This document shows, piece by piece, positions 1-5,261 of a DNA stretch of 5,261 nt. Position 1 is the stretch's first letter. Every line of letters starts with the position of its first letter. The translations under genes and the position numbers were made by a program. Under the pieces are notes generated by a model. It had not been told where the DNA came from. It saw only the letters and a program-made list of their open reading frames with translations, and did no database searches. Source of the stretch: Ruminococcaceae bacterium UBA1772 (GTDB taxonomy: Bacteria > Bacillota > Clostridia > Oscillospirales > Acutalibacteraceae); NCBI GenBank assembly GCA_002314645.1, contig DCGS01000038.1:3640-8900 (forward strand), in the 5' to 3' direction.

Positions 1-7
1 CAAAAAG

Positions 8-29
8 ATTACTATAATTGGACAGTAAT
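8..29 (+). promoter_or_regulatory. Possible promoter -10 element inside an inverted repeat, upstream of fruK
   Basis: TATAAT at 13-18 matches the sigma-A -10 consensus exactly. A start about seven bases downstream would give a leader of roughly 33 bases before the fruK ATG. The -35 element would lie left of the window, so the promoter cannot be confirmed. A perfect 6-base inverted repeat, ATTACT (8-13) and AGTAAT (24-29) with a 10-base spacer, overlaps the hexamer, where a repressor could act. Fructose operons are commonly controlled by a DeoR-family FruR, but I do not recognise this repeat as a known FruR operator. In AT-rich DNA both the hexamer and a short repeat can arise by chance, and the stretch could instead be the coding end of an upstream gene. 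Confidence 0.35.
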
Positions 30-40
30 AAAGGTTGTAT

Positions 41-46
41 AAGGAG
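41..46 (+). promoter_or_regulatory. Ribosome binding site of fruK
   Basis: AAGGAG is a strong Shine-Dalgarno core, 11 bases before the ATG at 58, slightly longer than the usual 5-9. An in-frame TAG at 55-57 lies directly before that ATG, so the reading frame cannot begin further upstream. Confidence 0.75.
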
Positions 47-57
47 TTGATAGGTAG

Positions 58-963
58 ATGATTTATACAGTTACTTTAAATCCAGCACTTGACTATGTCA
101 TGAATGCGGAAAGTATTGACACAGAGGACGTTAACAGAACTGTTTCTGAAGAAATTTACTACGGCGGAAAAGGTATTAACGTATCTACTGTACTTACAAG
201 ACTTGGGTACCCTTCAACTTCCCTTGGATTTATTGCAGGATTCACTGGCAACGAGCTTGAACGCATGATGAAGGTTGATGGCCTTCTTTGTGATTTTACA
301 AAGCTTGATGAGGGAAGAACAAGAATTAATGTTAAGGTTAAATGCGGTAAGGAACTTGACATTAATGCACAGGGACCTAACATTCCATCTGATAAGATGG
401 ATGAGCTTATAAAGAAGCTTGATGCTTTGAAGAGCGGTGATTATTTGGTGCTTGCTGGCAGCGCACCAAAGACAGTTCCATCAGATATTTATGCTGAAAT
501 GCTTAGAATTCTTGATGGAAGAGGAGTTAGAACAATTGTTGATACAACTGGAGAACAGCTCCTTAAAACTCTTGAATTTGGTCCTTTCCTTGTAAAGCCT
601 AATCACCATGAACTTGGCGAACTTTTTGGCAAACAGTTAAAGGATACAGATGAAATAATTGAGTATGCAAAGAAGCTCAAGGAATTAGGTCCAAAGAATG
701 TAATAGTTTCAAGAGGTGGGGACGGCTCAATTCTCGTTGATGAGAATGACAATGTACATGTTATGGCCCCGGTCCCAGGAAAACTTGTAAATTCTGTTGG
801 ATGTGGCGATTCAATGGTCGCTGGCTTTATTGCTGGTCTTTCTGAAAAGGAAGGCGACTATGAATACGCCCTTAAAATGGCTACAGCCTGTGGTAGTGCA
901 ACGGCTTTTTCAATGGAGCTTGCAACCCAGCAGGAAGTAATAGAAATATTAAAAAAATTATAA
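58..963 (+). CDS. fruK: 1-phosphofructokinase (PfkB/ribokinase family)
   Basis: This cytoplasmic enzyme uses ATP to phosphorylate fructose 1-phosphate, the product of the FruA permease, to fructose 1,6-bisphosphate. The 301-residue length is normal for the family. Visible motifs in order are NPALD at 8-12 with the substrate-contacting Asp12, the glycine-rich GGKGINVS at 36-43, KPNHHEL at 180-186, SRGGDG at 218-223 of the ATP site, and NSVGCGDS at 245-252 with the presumed catalytic base Asp251. Cys249 replaces the small residue (usually Ala) of the PfkB signature. The start is fixed by an in-frame stop immediately upstream and the Shine-Dalgarno at 41-46. Tagatose-6-phosphate kinase (LacC) is a close relative with the same motifs, but the adjacent fructose permease makes 1-phosphofructokinase by far the better call. 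Confidence 0.95.
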   Translation: MIYTVTLNPALDYVMNAESIDTEDVNRTVSEEIYYGGKGINVSTVLTRLGYPSTSLGFIAGFTGNELERMMKVDGLLCDFTKLDEGRTRINVKVKCGKELDINAQGPNIPSDKMDELIKKLDALKSGDYLVLAGSAPKTVPSDIYAEMLRILDGRGVRTIVDTTGEQLLKTLEFGPFLVKPNHHELGELFGKQLKDTDEIIEYAKKLKELGPKNVIVSRGGDGSILVDENDNVHVMAPVPGKLVNSVGCGDSMVAGFIAGLSEKEGDYEYALKMATACGSATAFSMELATQQEVIEILKKL

Positions 964-984
964 AAGGAAAGAAGGCAAAAACAC

Positions 985-2943
985 ATGAGAATCATTGATT
1001 TACTCAAATCGGACGCAATTGATCTCGGCGCAACTGTTGCTTCAAAGGCAGATGCAATTGATGCTCTCGTTGCTCTTCATGAGAAGGCTGGAAACCTTGC
1101 AGACGCAGAAGGTTACAAGGCTGACATCTTAAAGAGAGAAGAGTCATCAACAACAGCTATTGGTGAAGGTATTGCAGTGCCACACGCAAAGTCAGCTGCT
1201 GTTAAAGCACCAGCTCTTTCAGCAATGACAGTACCAGAGGGTGTTGACTATGGTGCTCCAGACGGAAAACCATCAGATCTTCTCTTCATGATTGCTGCAA
1301 CAGAGGACGGAGAAGTTCATCTTGAAATCCTTTCAAGACTTATGACTATGCTCATGGATCCTACATTTGCAAATGATCTTCGCGCTGCAAAGACAGCTGA
1401 AGAATTCCTTGGCATTATTGATGCAAAGGAAACAGAGAAGTACCCAGAAGAGGCAAAGGTTGTAGAAACTCCAAAGGATGGTTATAGAATCCTTGCTGTA
1501 ACAGCTTGCCCAACAGGTATTGCTCACACTTATATGGCAGCTGAAGCTCTTGAAAAGGCTGCTGAAAAGAAAGGTCTTACAATTAAGGTAGAGACAAACG
1601 GTTCTGGCGGAACAAAGAATGCACTTACAAAGAAAGAAATTGAAGAGTGCGACGGAATTATTATTGCTGCTGATAAGAACGTTGAAATGGCTCGTTTCAA
1701 TGGTAAGAAGGTAGTTAAGACTTCTGTTTCAAATGGTATTAATAAGCCAGATGAACTAATTGACAAAATTACAGAAGGTAAAGCTCCTGTTTATAATCAT
1801 GAAGGCGGCGCAGACGCTTCTGCTGCTGACGTAGATGAAGGCGAAGGCATTGGTAGACAAATCTACAAGCACCTTATGAACGGTGTTTCACACATGCTTC
1901 CATTCGTAGTAGGCGGCGGTGTTCTTATTGCACTTGGCTTCCTCATTGATACAATCCTTGGTAATGCTTCTCTTGCTGATGGCTCAGCAAACGGCGCATT
2001 TGGTTTCACAAGCTTTGCAGCTTCTGTTCCATTCTGGCTTGGTAAGGTTGCATTTGGATTTATGCTTCCAATTCTTGCTGGTTACATTTCACAGTCAATT
2101 GCTGACAGACCTGGTCTTCTTCCTGGTATTGTTGGTGGTGTTATTGCAGCAAATGGTTATACATTCGCTTCAATGTATGAGAATCAGAACCTTGTAGGCG
2201 ACGGCGCTGCTGTTTCTGGTTTCCTTGGTGCACTTCTTGCAGGTTTCGTTGCAGGTTACGTTGTTAACCTTATTAAGAAGGCTTTCAACTGGATGCCTGA
2301 AGCAATGGACGGTATTAAACCAGTATTTATTTATCCACTCCTTGGTACATTCGTAGTTGGTGCAATTATGTGTATCATCAACCCAGTAATTGGTGTTGTA
2401 AACACAGCTCTTTCAAACGGTCTTGCATCACTCGGTGATTCTTCAAAGATTGTTCTCTGTATCGTTCTTGCAGCAATGATGGCTACAGATATGGGTGGTC
2501 CTTTCAATAAGGCAGCTTACGTATTTGGTACAGCAGCTATTGCTGACGGCAACACATGGATTATGGCTGCAGTTATGGTTGGCGGTATGGTTCCTCCAAT
2601 TGCAATTGCTCTTGCTACAACAATCTTCAAGAAAAAGTGGACAGCAGAAGAACTTAAGTCAGGTCCTGTAAACTATGTAATGGGTCTTTGCTTCATTACA
2701 GAGGGCGCAATTCCTTACGCTGCATCAGATCCACTTCGTGTAATTCCATCATGCATGGTAGGTTCTGCAGTTGCAGGTGCTCTTACAGCAGTATTTGGTG
2801 TAACATGTCCAGCGCCTCACGGTGGTATCTTCACATTTATAGTATGTGGTCAGCCACTCCTTTATGTAGTAGCTCTTCTTGTTGGCTCTGCAGTTGGTTG
2901 TCTCATGCTTGGTCTTCTTAAGAAGAACAAAGTTTCAGAATAA
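985..2943 (+). CDS. fruA: PTS fructose transporter, EIIABC fusion
   Basis: This membrane permease imports fructose and phosphorylates it to fructose 1-phosphate. Its 652 residues fit the Gram-positive EIIABC form. The IIA domain (about 1-147) carries the phosphorylated His67 in AVPHAKS. After a linker at about 148-166, IIB (about 167-265) carries the phosphocysteine Cys175 in TACPTGIAHTYMAAEAL. A second linker at about 270-287, rich in Ala, Asp, Glu and Gly, leads to the IIC domain (about 288-645). IIC has some nine or ten hydrophobic segments, for example near 303-325, 350-370, 408-430, 446-470, 525-548 and 614-641, with family motifs GGPFNKAAY (504-512), ITEGAIPYAASDP (571-583) and APHGG (610-614). 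The Shine-Dalgarno GAAGG (971-975) is 9 bases from the ATG, and the gap after fruK is 21 bases. Mannose- or mannitol-type substrates are possible, but the fruK pairing favours fructose. Confidence 0.95.
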   Translation: MRIIDLLKSDAIDLGATVASKADAIDALVALHEKAGNLADAEGYKADILKREESSTTAIGEGIAVPHAKSAAVKAPALSAMTVPEGVDYGAPDGKPSDLLFMIAATEDGEVHLEILSRLMTMLMDPTFANDLRAAKTAEEFLGIIDAKETEKYPEEAKVVETPKDGYRILAVTACPTGIAHTYMAAEALEKAAEKKGLTIKVETNGSGGTKNALTKKEIEECDGIIIAADKNVEMARFNGKKVVKTSVSNGINKPDELIDKITEGKAPVYNHEGGADASAADVDEGEGIGRQIYKHLMNGVSHMLPFVVGGGVLIALGFLIDTILGNASLADGSANGAFGFTSFAASVPFWLGKVAFGFMLPILAGYISQSIADRPGLLPGIVGGVIAANGYTFASMYENQNLVGDGAAVSGFLGALLAGFVAGYVVNLIKKAFNWMPEAMDGIKPVFIYPLLGTFVVGAIMCIINPVIGVVNTALSNGLASLGDSSKIVLCIVLAAMMATDMGGPFNKAAYVFGTAAIADGNTWIMAAVMVGGMVPPIAIALATTIFKKKWTAEELKSGPVNYVMGLCFITEGAIPYAASDPLRVIPSCMVGSAVAGALTAVFGVTCPAPHGGIFTFIVCGQPLLYVVALLVGSAVGCLMLGLLKKNKVSE

Positions 2944-2960
2944 TTTTAAGAGGTTAAAAA

Positions 2961-3221
2961 ATGGTAGAAAAAAGTACAAAAGTTGTTGATGAACAGGGTC
3001 TTCATATGCGTCCTGCAAACAACTTCGTTTCAGCAATCGTAAAGTATAAGTCAGACATTACTATTATTCATAACGGAAATGAAATTAATGGTAAGAGCAT
3101 CATGAATATCATGGCTGCATGCATTAAGTGCGGAAATGAAATTACAATTAGATGCGAAGGCGAAGATGAAGAGGCAATGCTTAACGAAGCAATTGCACTC
3201 ATTGAAGGCGGTCTTGAATAA
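2961..3221 (+). CDS. ptsH: Phosphocarrier protein HPr
   Basis: This small soluble protein carries phosphate from Enzyme I to the IIA domains of PTS permeases. At 86 residues it has the usual length. The active site GLHMRPAN (13-20) holds His15, the residue phosphorylated by Enzyme I, and Arg17. Ser46 lies in NGKSIMNIM (43-51), the site that HPr kinase/phosphorylase modifies in Firmicutes, so HPr-Ser-P with CcpA-type carbon catabolite control is likely, although neither partner is in the window. Unusual are Cys54 and Cys57, which form a CxxC just after the Ser46 helix, and Cys65. Both genes and spacing are typical: AAGAGG at 2948-2953 is 7 bases from the ATG and fruA ends 17 bases upstream. 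The conserved His15 and Ser46 argue against a Crh-like or NPr-type paralogue. Confidence 0.96.
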   Translation: MVEKSTKVVDEQGLHMRPANNFVSAIVKYKSDITIIHNGNEINGKSIMNIMAACIKCGNEITIRCEGEDEEAMLNEAIALIEGGLE

Positions 3222-4843
3222 TGAATAAATTTAAGGGTATTGGTGTTAGTGCCGGCTACGCAGTAGGAACTGCTGTAGTAGTTAAGGAGGCAAGTTATGA
3301 CCTTGCTTCCGCAACCTTTACAACATCAGAGGAAGAGAAGGCGAGTCTTTCAAGAGCTGTTGAAATCTATACAGATGATACAAATAAGCTCATTGAAAAG
3401 ATGACAAAAGAGGCTGGTAAAGAGAATGCAGATATTTTGCTCGGCCATCTTGTAATGCTTTCTGATCCATTCATGCTTCAGCAGATGCAGGATCAGATTG
3501 AAGGCGGAAAGCCAGCGGTTCAGGCAGTTGATTCTGTTTGCCAAACCTTCTATGATATGTTCTCTTCAGTTGAAGATGAAATGATGAAGCAGAGAGCTTC
3601 AGATATTCAGGACATTAGAATAAGTCTTATTGAAATCATCAGTGGTGTTGAAAGCACAAAGATTGAGGAGGTTCCAAAGGGAACTATTCTCATTGCTAAG
3701 GATTTCACTCCATCAATGACTTCAAGAATAAACAGAGACAATGTTGTAGGTATTATTGCTGAAGTTGGTTCAGTAACAAGTCACTCTGCAATTCTTGCAA
3801 GAGCAATAGACATGCCTGCAGTATTAAGTCTTGCAGACGCTACTGAAATACTCAAGGATGGCGACACTCTTGGTATTGATGGTGGTAAGGGATATATATA
3901 TCAAAACCCTGACAATGACACAGTTTCTGAACTCGAGAAAAATCGTCAGGCTTACCTTGACGAAAAGAGTTCACTTCTTGAATTCTTCGGCAAGGAAACT
4001 GTTACTAAATCAGGTGACAAGAGACTTGTTTATGGTAACATTGGAAAGCCTGAGGACGTTCAAAATGTCATTCAAAATTCTGGTGAGGGTGTAGGCCTTT
4101 TCCGTACAGAGTTCCTCTTTATGGACAGACCAGCACTTCCTTCAGAAGAGGAGCAATTTGAAGCTTATTCAACTGTTGCAAAAGCAATGGGAGAAAAGGA
4201 AGTAATAATCCGTACTTTGGACATTGGTGGAGATAAGGATGTTCCTTATCTTGGCATTCCAAAGGAAGACAATCCATTCCTTGGTTTTAGAGCTATCAGA
4301 TATTGCCTCTCTAATACAGATCTTTACAAGACACAGCTTCGTGCAATTATTCGTGCAGCTAATTTTGGTAACATTAAGATTATGATTCCAATGGTTACAT
4401 GTGTTGACGAGGTTGAGGCAGTAAAGAAACTCATTTCTGAATGTGAACTTGAACTTGCAAAAGAGGGAGTTCCTTTCAAGGAAAACGTTGAAGTTGGCGT
4501 AATGATTGAAACACCAGCTGCTGTATTTATTGCAGATGACCTTGCAGAGTGCGCAGCATTCTTCAGTATTGGTACTAATGACCTTACAGGCTACGTTATG
4601 GCTGCAGACAGAGGAAATGCAAACGTTTCTAATTTGTACAGCGTTCACAAGCCTGCAGTTTTAAAGGCTATTAAGACTACTATTGAAACTGCAAGACGTC
4701 ATGGCATTCCTGTTGGAATGTGTGGCGAGGCAGCTGCTGACAGAGACCTCATTCCTACACTCGTTGAGTGGGGACTTGATGAATTCTCAGTTACACCTAA
4801 CTCAATTCTTGCAACTCGTAAGACAATTTCCGAGTGTGAATAA
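3221..4843 (+). CDS. ptsI: PTS Enzyme I (phosphoenolpyruvate-protein phosphotransferase)
   Basis: Enzyme I is the cytosolic dimer that transfers phosphate from PEP to HPr. The N-terminal part (about 1-240) has the helical HPr-binding region and the phosphohistidine His188 in GSVTSHSAILARA. The C-terminal PEP-binding barrel (about 255-540) shows VGLFRTEFLF (Arg295), IRTLDIGGDKD (Arg331), MIETPAA (Glu430), IGTNDL (Asp454), DRGN (Arg464) and GMCGE (Cys501). Each key residue sits exactly one position before its E. coli counterpart as I recall that numbering, so the alignment is nearly gap-free to Cys501. At 540 residues it lacks roughly the last 30-35 residues of the 570-575-residue E. coli and Bacillus proteins. 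Gly457 replaces the usual Gln of the second signature. The ATG overlaps the ptsH stop by one base (TAATG), and GAAGG at 3204-3208 lies inside ptsH, which suggests coupled translation. All catalytic residues are present, so it should be active. Confidence 0.96.
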   Translation: MNKFKGIGVSAGYAVGTAVVVKEASYDLASATFTTSEEEKASLSRAVEIYTDDTNKLIEKMTKEAGKENADILLGHLVMLSDPFMLQQMQDQIEGGKPAVQAVDSVCQTFYDMFSSVEDEMMKQRASDIQDIRISLIEIISGVESTKIEEVPKGTILIAKDFTPSMTSRINRDNVVGIIAEVGSVTSHSAILARAIDMPAVLSLADATEILKDGDTLGIDGGKGYIYQNPDNDTVSELEKNRQAYLDEKSSLLEFFGKETVTKSGDKRLVYGNIGKPEDVQNVIQNSGEGVGLFRTEFLFMDRPALPSEEEQFEAYSTVAKAMGEKEVIIRTLDIGGDKDVPYLGIPKEDNPFLGFRAIRYCLSNTDLYKTQLRAIIRAANFGNIKIMIPMVTCVDEVEAVKKLISECELELAKEGVPFKENVEVGVMIETPAAVFIADDLAECAAFFSIGTNDLTGYVMAADRGNANVSNLYSVHKPAVLKAIKTTIETARRHGIPVGMCGEAAADRDLIPTLVEWGLDEFSVTPNSILATRKTISECE

Positions 4844-4849
4844 GAAATA

Positions 4850-4895
4850 AAAATAAAAAGGCATGTATTCAAATGAATACATGCCTTTTATTTTT
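4850..4895. terminator. Bidirectional rho-independent terminator between ptsI and the ABC gene
   Basis: The arms 4856-4870 and 4875-4889 pair perfectly over 15 bp around an AAAT loop (4871-4874), with the core GGCATGTATTC against its complement. On the plus strand the right side runs into TTTTATTTTT (4886-4895). On the minus strand the complement of 4850-4859 also gives a T-rich run. The hairpin begins 12 bases after the ptsI stop and ends just before the stop of the convergent gene at 4899, so it can serve both transcripts. Confidence 0.93.
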
Positions 4896-4898
4896 ATG

Positions 4899-5261
4899 TT
4901 ATGAAAGAAGCATACGGTCGTTGTCAAGCTCCTCGCCTGCAGAAATCTTGAATTTCTCAAGAAGGTCCTGTGTTGTGAGATTTTTCTTTTCCTCACCACT
5001 GACGTCGAAGATGATTTTACCGTTATTCATCATAATAAGTCGATTTCCTATTCTAAGAGCATCCGACATATTATGAGTAATCATAAGAGTTGTAAGGTTG
5101 TCCTTATCAACAATTTTTTGTGTCATGTCGAGTACTTTCTTTGCAGTCTTTGGGTCAAGAGCTGCAGTGTGCTCGTCAAGGAGTAAAAGCTTTGGCTTTT
5201 GAAGGGAAGCCATAAGAAGTGTTAAGGCCTGTCTTTGACCACCTGAAAGGAGACCAACTTT
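4899..5261 (-). CDS. ABC transporter ATP-binding protein, C-terminal part (COG1101/TrpZ-like)
   Basis: The gene runs off the right edge, and only the last 120 codons are visible, ending with TAA at 4901-4899. The fragment begins within the signature region: LLSGGQRQ at fragment residues 4-11 is the ABC C-loop, LLLLDEHTAALDP (25-37) is Walker B and D-loop with catalytic Glu30, and ITHN places the switch His at residue 63. Walker A is outside the window. The His after the catalytic Glu, in place of the usual Pro of LLLDEPT, and the tail phrase GNRLIMMNNGKIIFD are features I associate with COG1101 ATPases. These pair with a COG4120 permease and a COG2984 binding protein, some of which transport tryptophan or tyrosine. 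The substrate cannot be read from this fragment. The gene is convergent to, and functionally separate from, the PTS operon. The ATG at 5213 is internal, not the start, because the reading frame and the conserved C-loop continue upstream of it. Confidence 0.9.
   Translation of the reverse strand, partial: KVGLLSGGQRQALTLLMASLQKPKLLLLDEHTAALDPKTAKKVLDMTQKIVDKDNLTTLMITHNMSDALRIGNRLIMMNNGKIIFDVSGEEKKNLTTQDLLEKFKISAGEELDNDRMLLS

Larger units (their letters stand above)
58..4843 (+). other. Fructose PTS operon fruK-fruA-ptsH-ptsI
   Basis: The four genes lie on one strand with gaps of 21 and 17 bases and then a 1-base overlap. No terminator-like hairpin separates them, and one strong terminator follows the last gene. 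This is the pattern of a single transcript. It would co-produce every protein needed to carry phosphate from PEP to incoming fructose, plus the kinase for the product. An upstream fruR regulator is common in such clusters but lies outside the window if present. Internal promoters, for example one giving separate expression of ptsHI, cannot be excluded by reading alone. Confidence 0.85.

Noticed and set aside
1..42. Possible coding end of an upstream gene, such as fruR, finishing at TAA 40-42 (or at TAA 26-28 in the next frame)
   Set aside because: Thirteen codons are too few to recognise a family, two frames are equally possible, and the stretch also reads as promoter DNA.
1530..1766. Minus-strand open frame of 78 codons antisense to the IIB domain of fruA
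   Set aside because: Low-complexity Ser/Phe-rich translation, no ribosome binding site seen, and fully overlapped by conserved fruA coding sequence; treated as a shadow.
1919..2197. Plus-strand leucine-rich open frame of 92 codons in another frame of the IIC region
   Set aside because: The leucine richness comes from shifted reading of hydrophobic codons (CTT, GTT, GCT) of the fruA membrane domain. There is no independent support.
4169..4648. Open reading frame of 159 codons on the minus strand inside ptsI
   Set aside because: It lies wholly antisense to a well-supported gene, its cysteine- and asparagine-rich composition is what reverse-complemented GCA and ATT codons give, and it shows no recognisable motif.
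4861..4884. Long palindrome considered as a transcription factor site or a mobile repeat
   Set aside because: Its place between two convergent stop codons, GC-containing core and flanking A/T tracts are fully explained by a bidirectional terminator, and no second copy occurs in the window.
4873..5076. Plus-strand open frame of 67 codons after the terminator
   Set aside because: It starts inside the terminator hairpin and runs antisense to the conserved ABC ATPase.

Overview
The window shows a moderately low-GC Gram-positive bacterium, most likely a member of the Clostridia close to Lachnospiraceae (Butyrivibrio, Pseudobutyrivibrio or Roseburia-like). This rests on the IIA-IIB-IIC order of the fructose permease, the conserved Ser46 of HPr (the target of the Firmicutes HPr kinase), the style of the HPr and Enzyme I sequences, purine-rich Shine-Dalgarno sites and AT-rich intergenic DNA. 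The genus is an impression from sequence style and was not searched.

Layout: bases 1-57 are a short leader with a perfect TATAAT hexamer, an inverted repeat across it and a ribosome binding site. Bases 58-4843 hold four tightly packed plus-strand genes: fruK (1-phosphofructokinase), fruA (fructose PTS EIIABC), ptsH (HPr) and ptsI (Enzyme I). The gaps are 21 and 17 bases, then a 1-base overlap. A strong hairpin with A/T tracts on both sides (about 4850-4895) follows. From 4899 to the right edge, a convergent minus-strand gene encodes the C-terminal 120 residues of an ABC transporter ATPase that resembles the COG1101 (TrpZ-like) family.

Together the four genes form a complete fructose uptake route. 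Enzyme I takes phosphate from PEP and passes it to His15 of HPr, then to His67 (IIA) and Cys175 (IIB) of FruA. FruA delivers fructose into the cell as fructose 1-phosphate, which FruK phosphorylates to fructose 1,6-bisphosphate for glycolysis. Having the general PTS proteins as the last two genes of a fructose operon is the most notable architectural point, because in many Firmicutes ptsHI stands apart.

I see no mobile element, CRISPR array, RNA gene or evidently new system. The remaining interest lies in residue-level departures (a CxxC in HPr, a shortened Enzyme I C-terminus, altered signature residues in Enzyme I and FruK) and in the regulatory leader.
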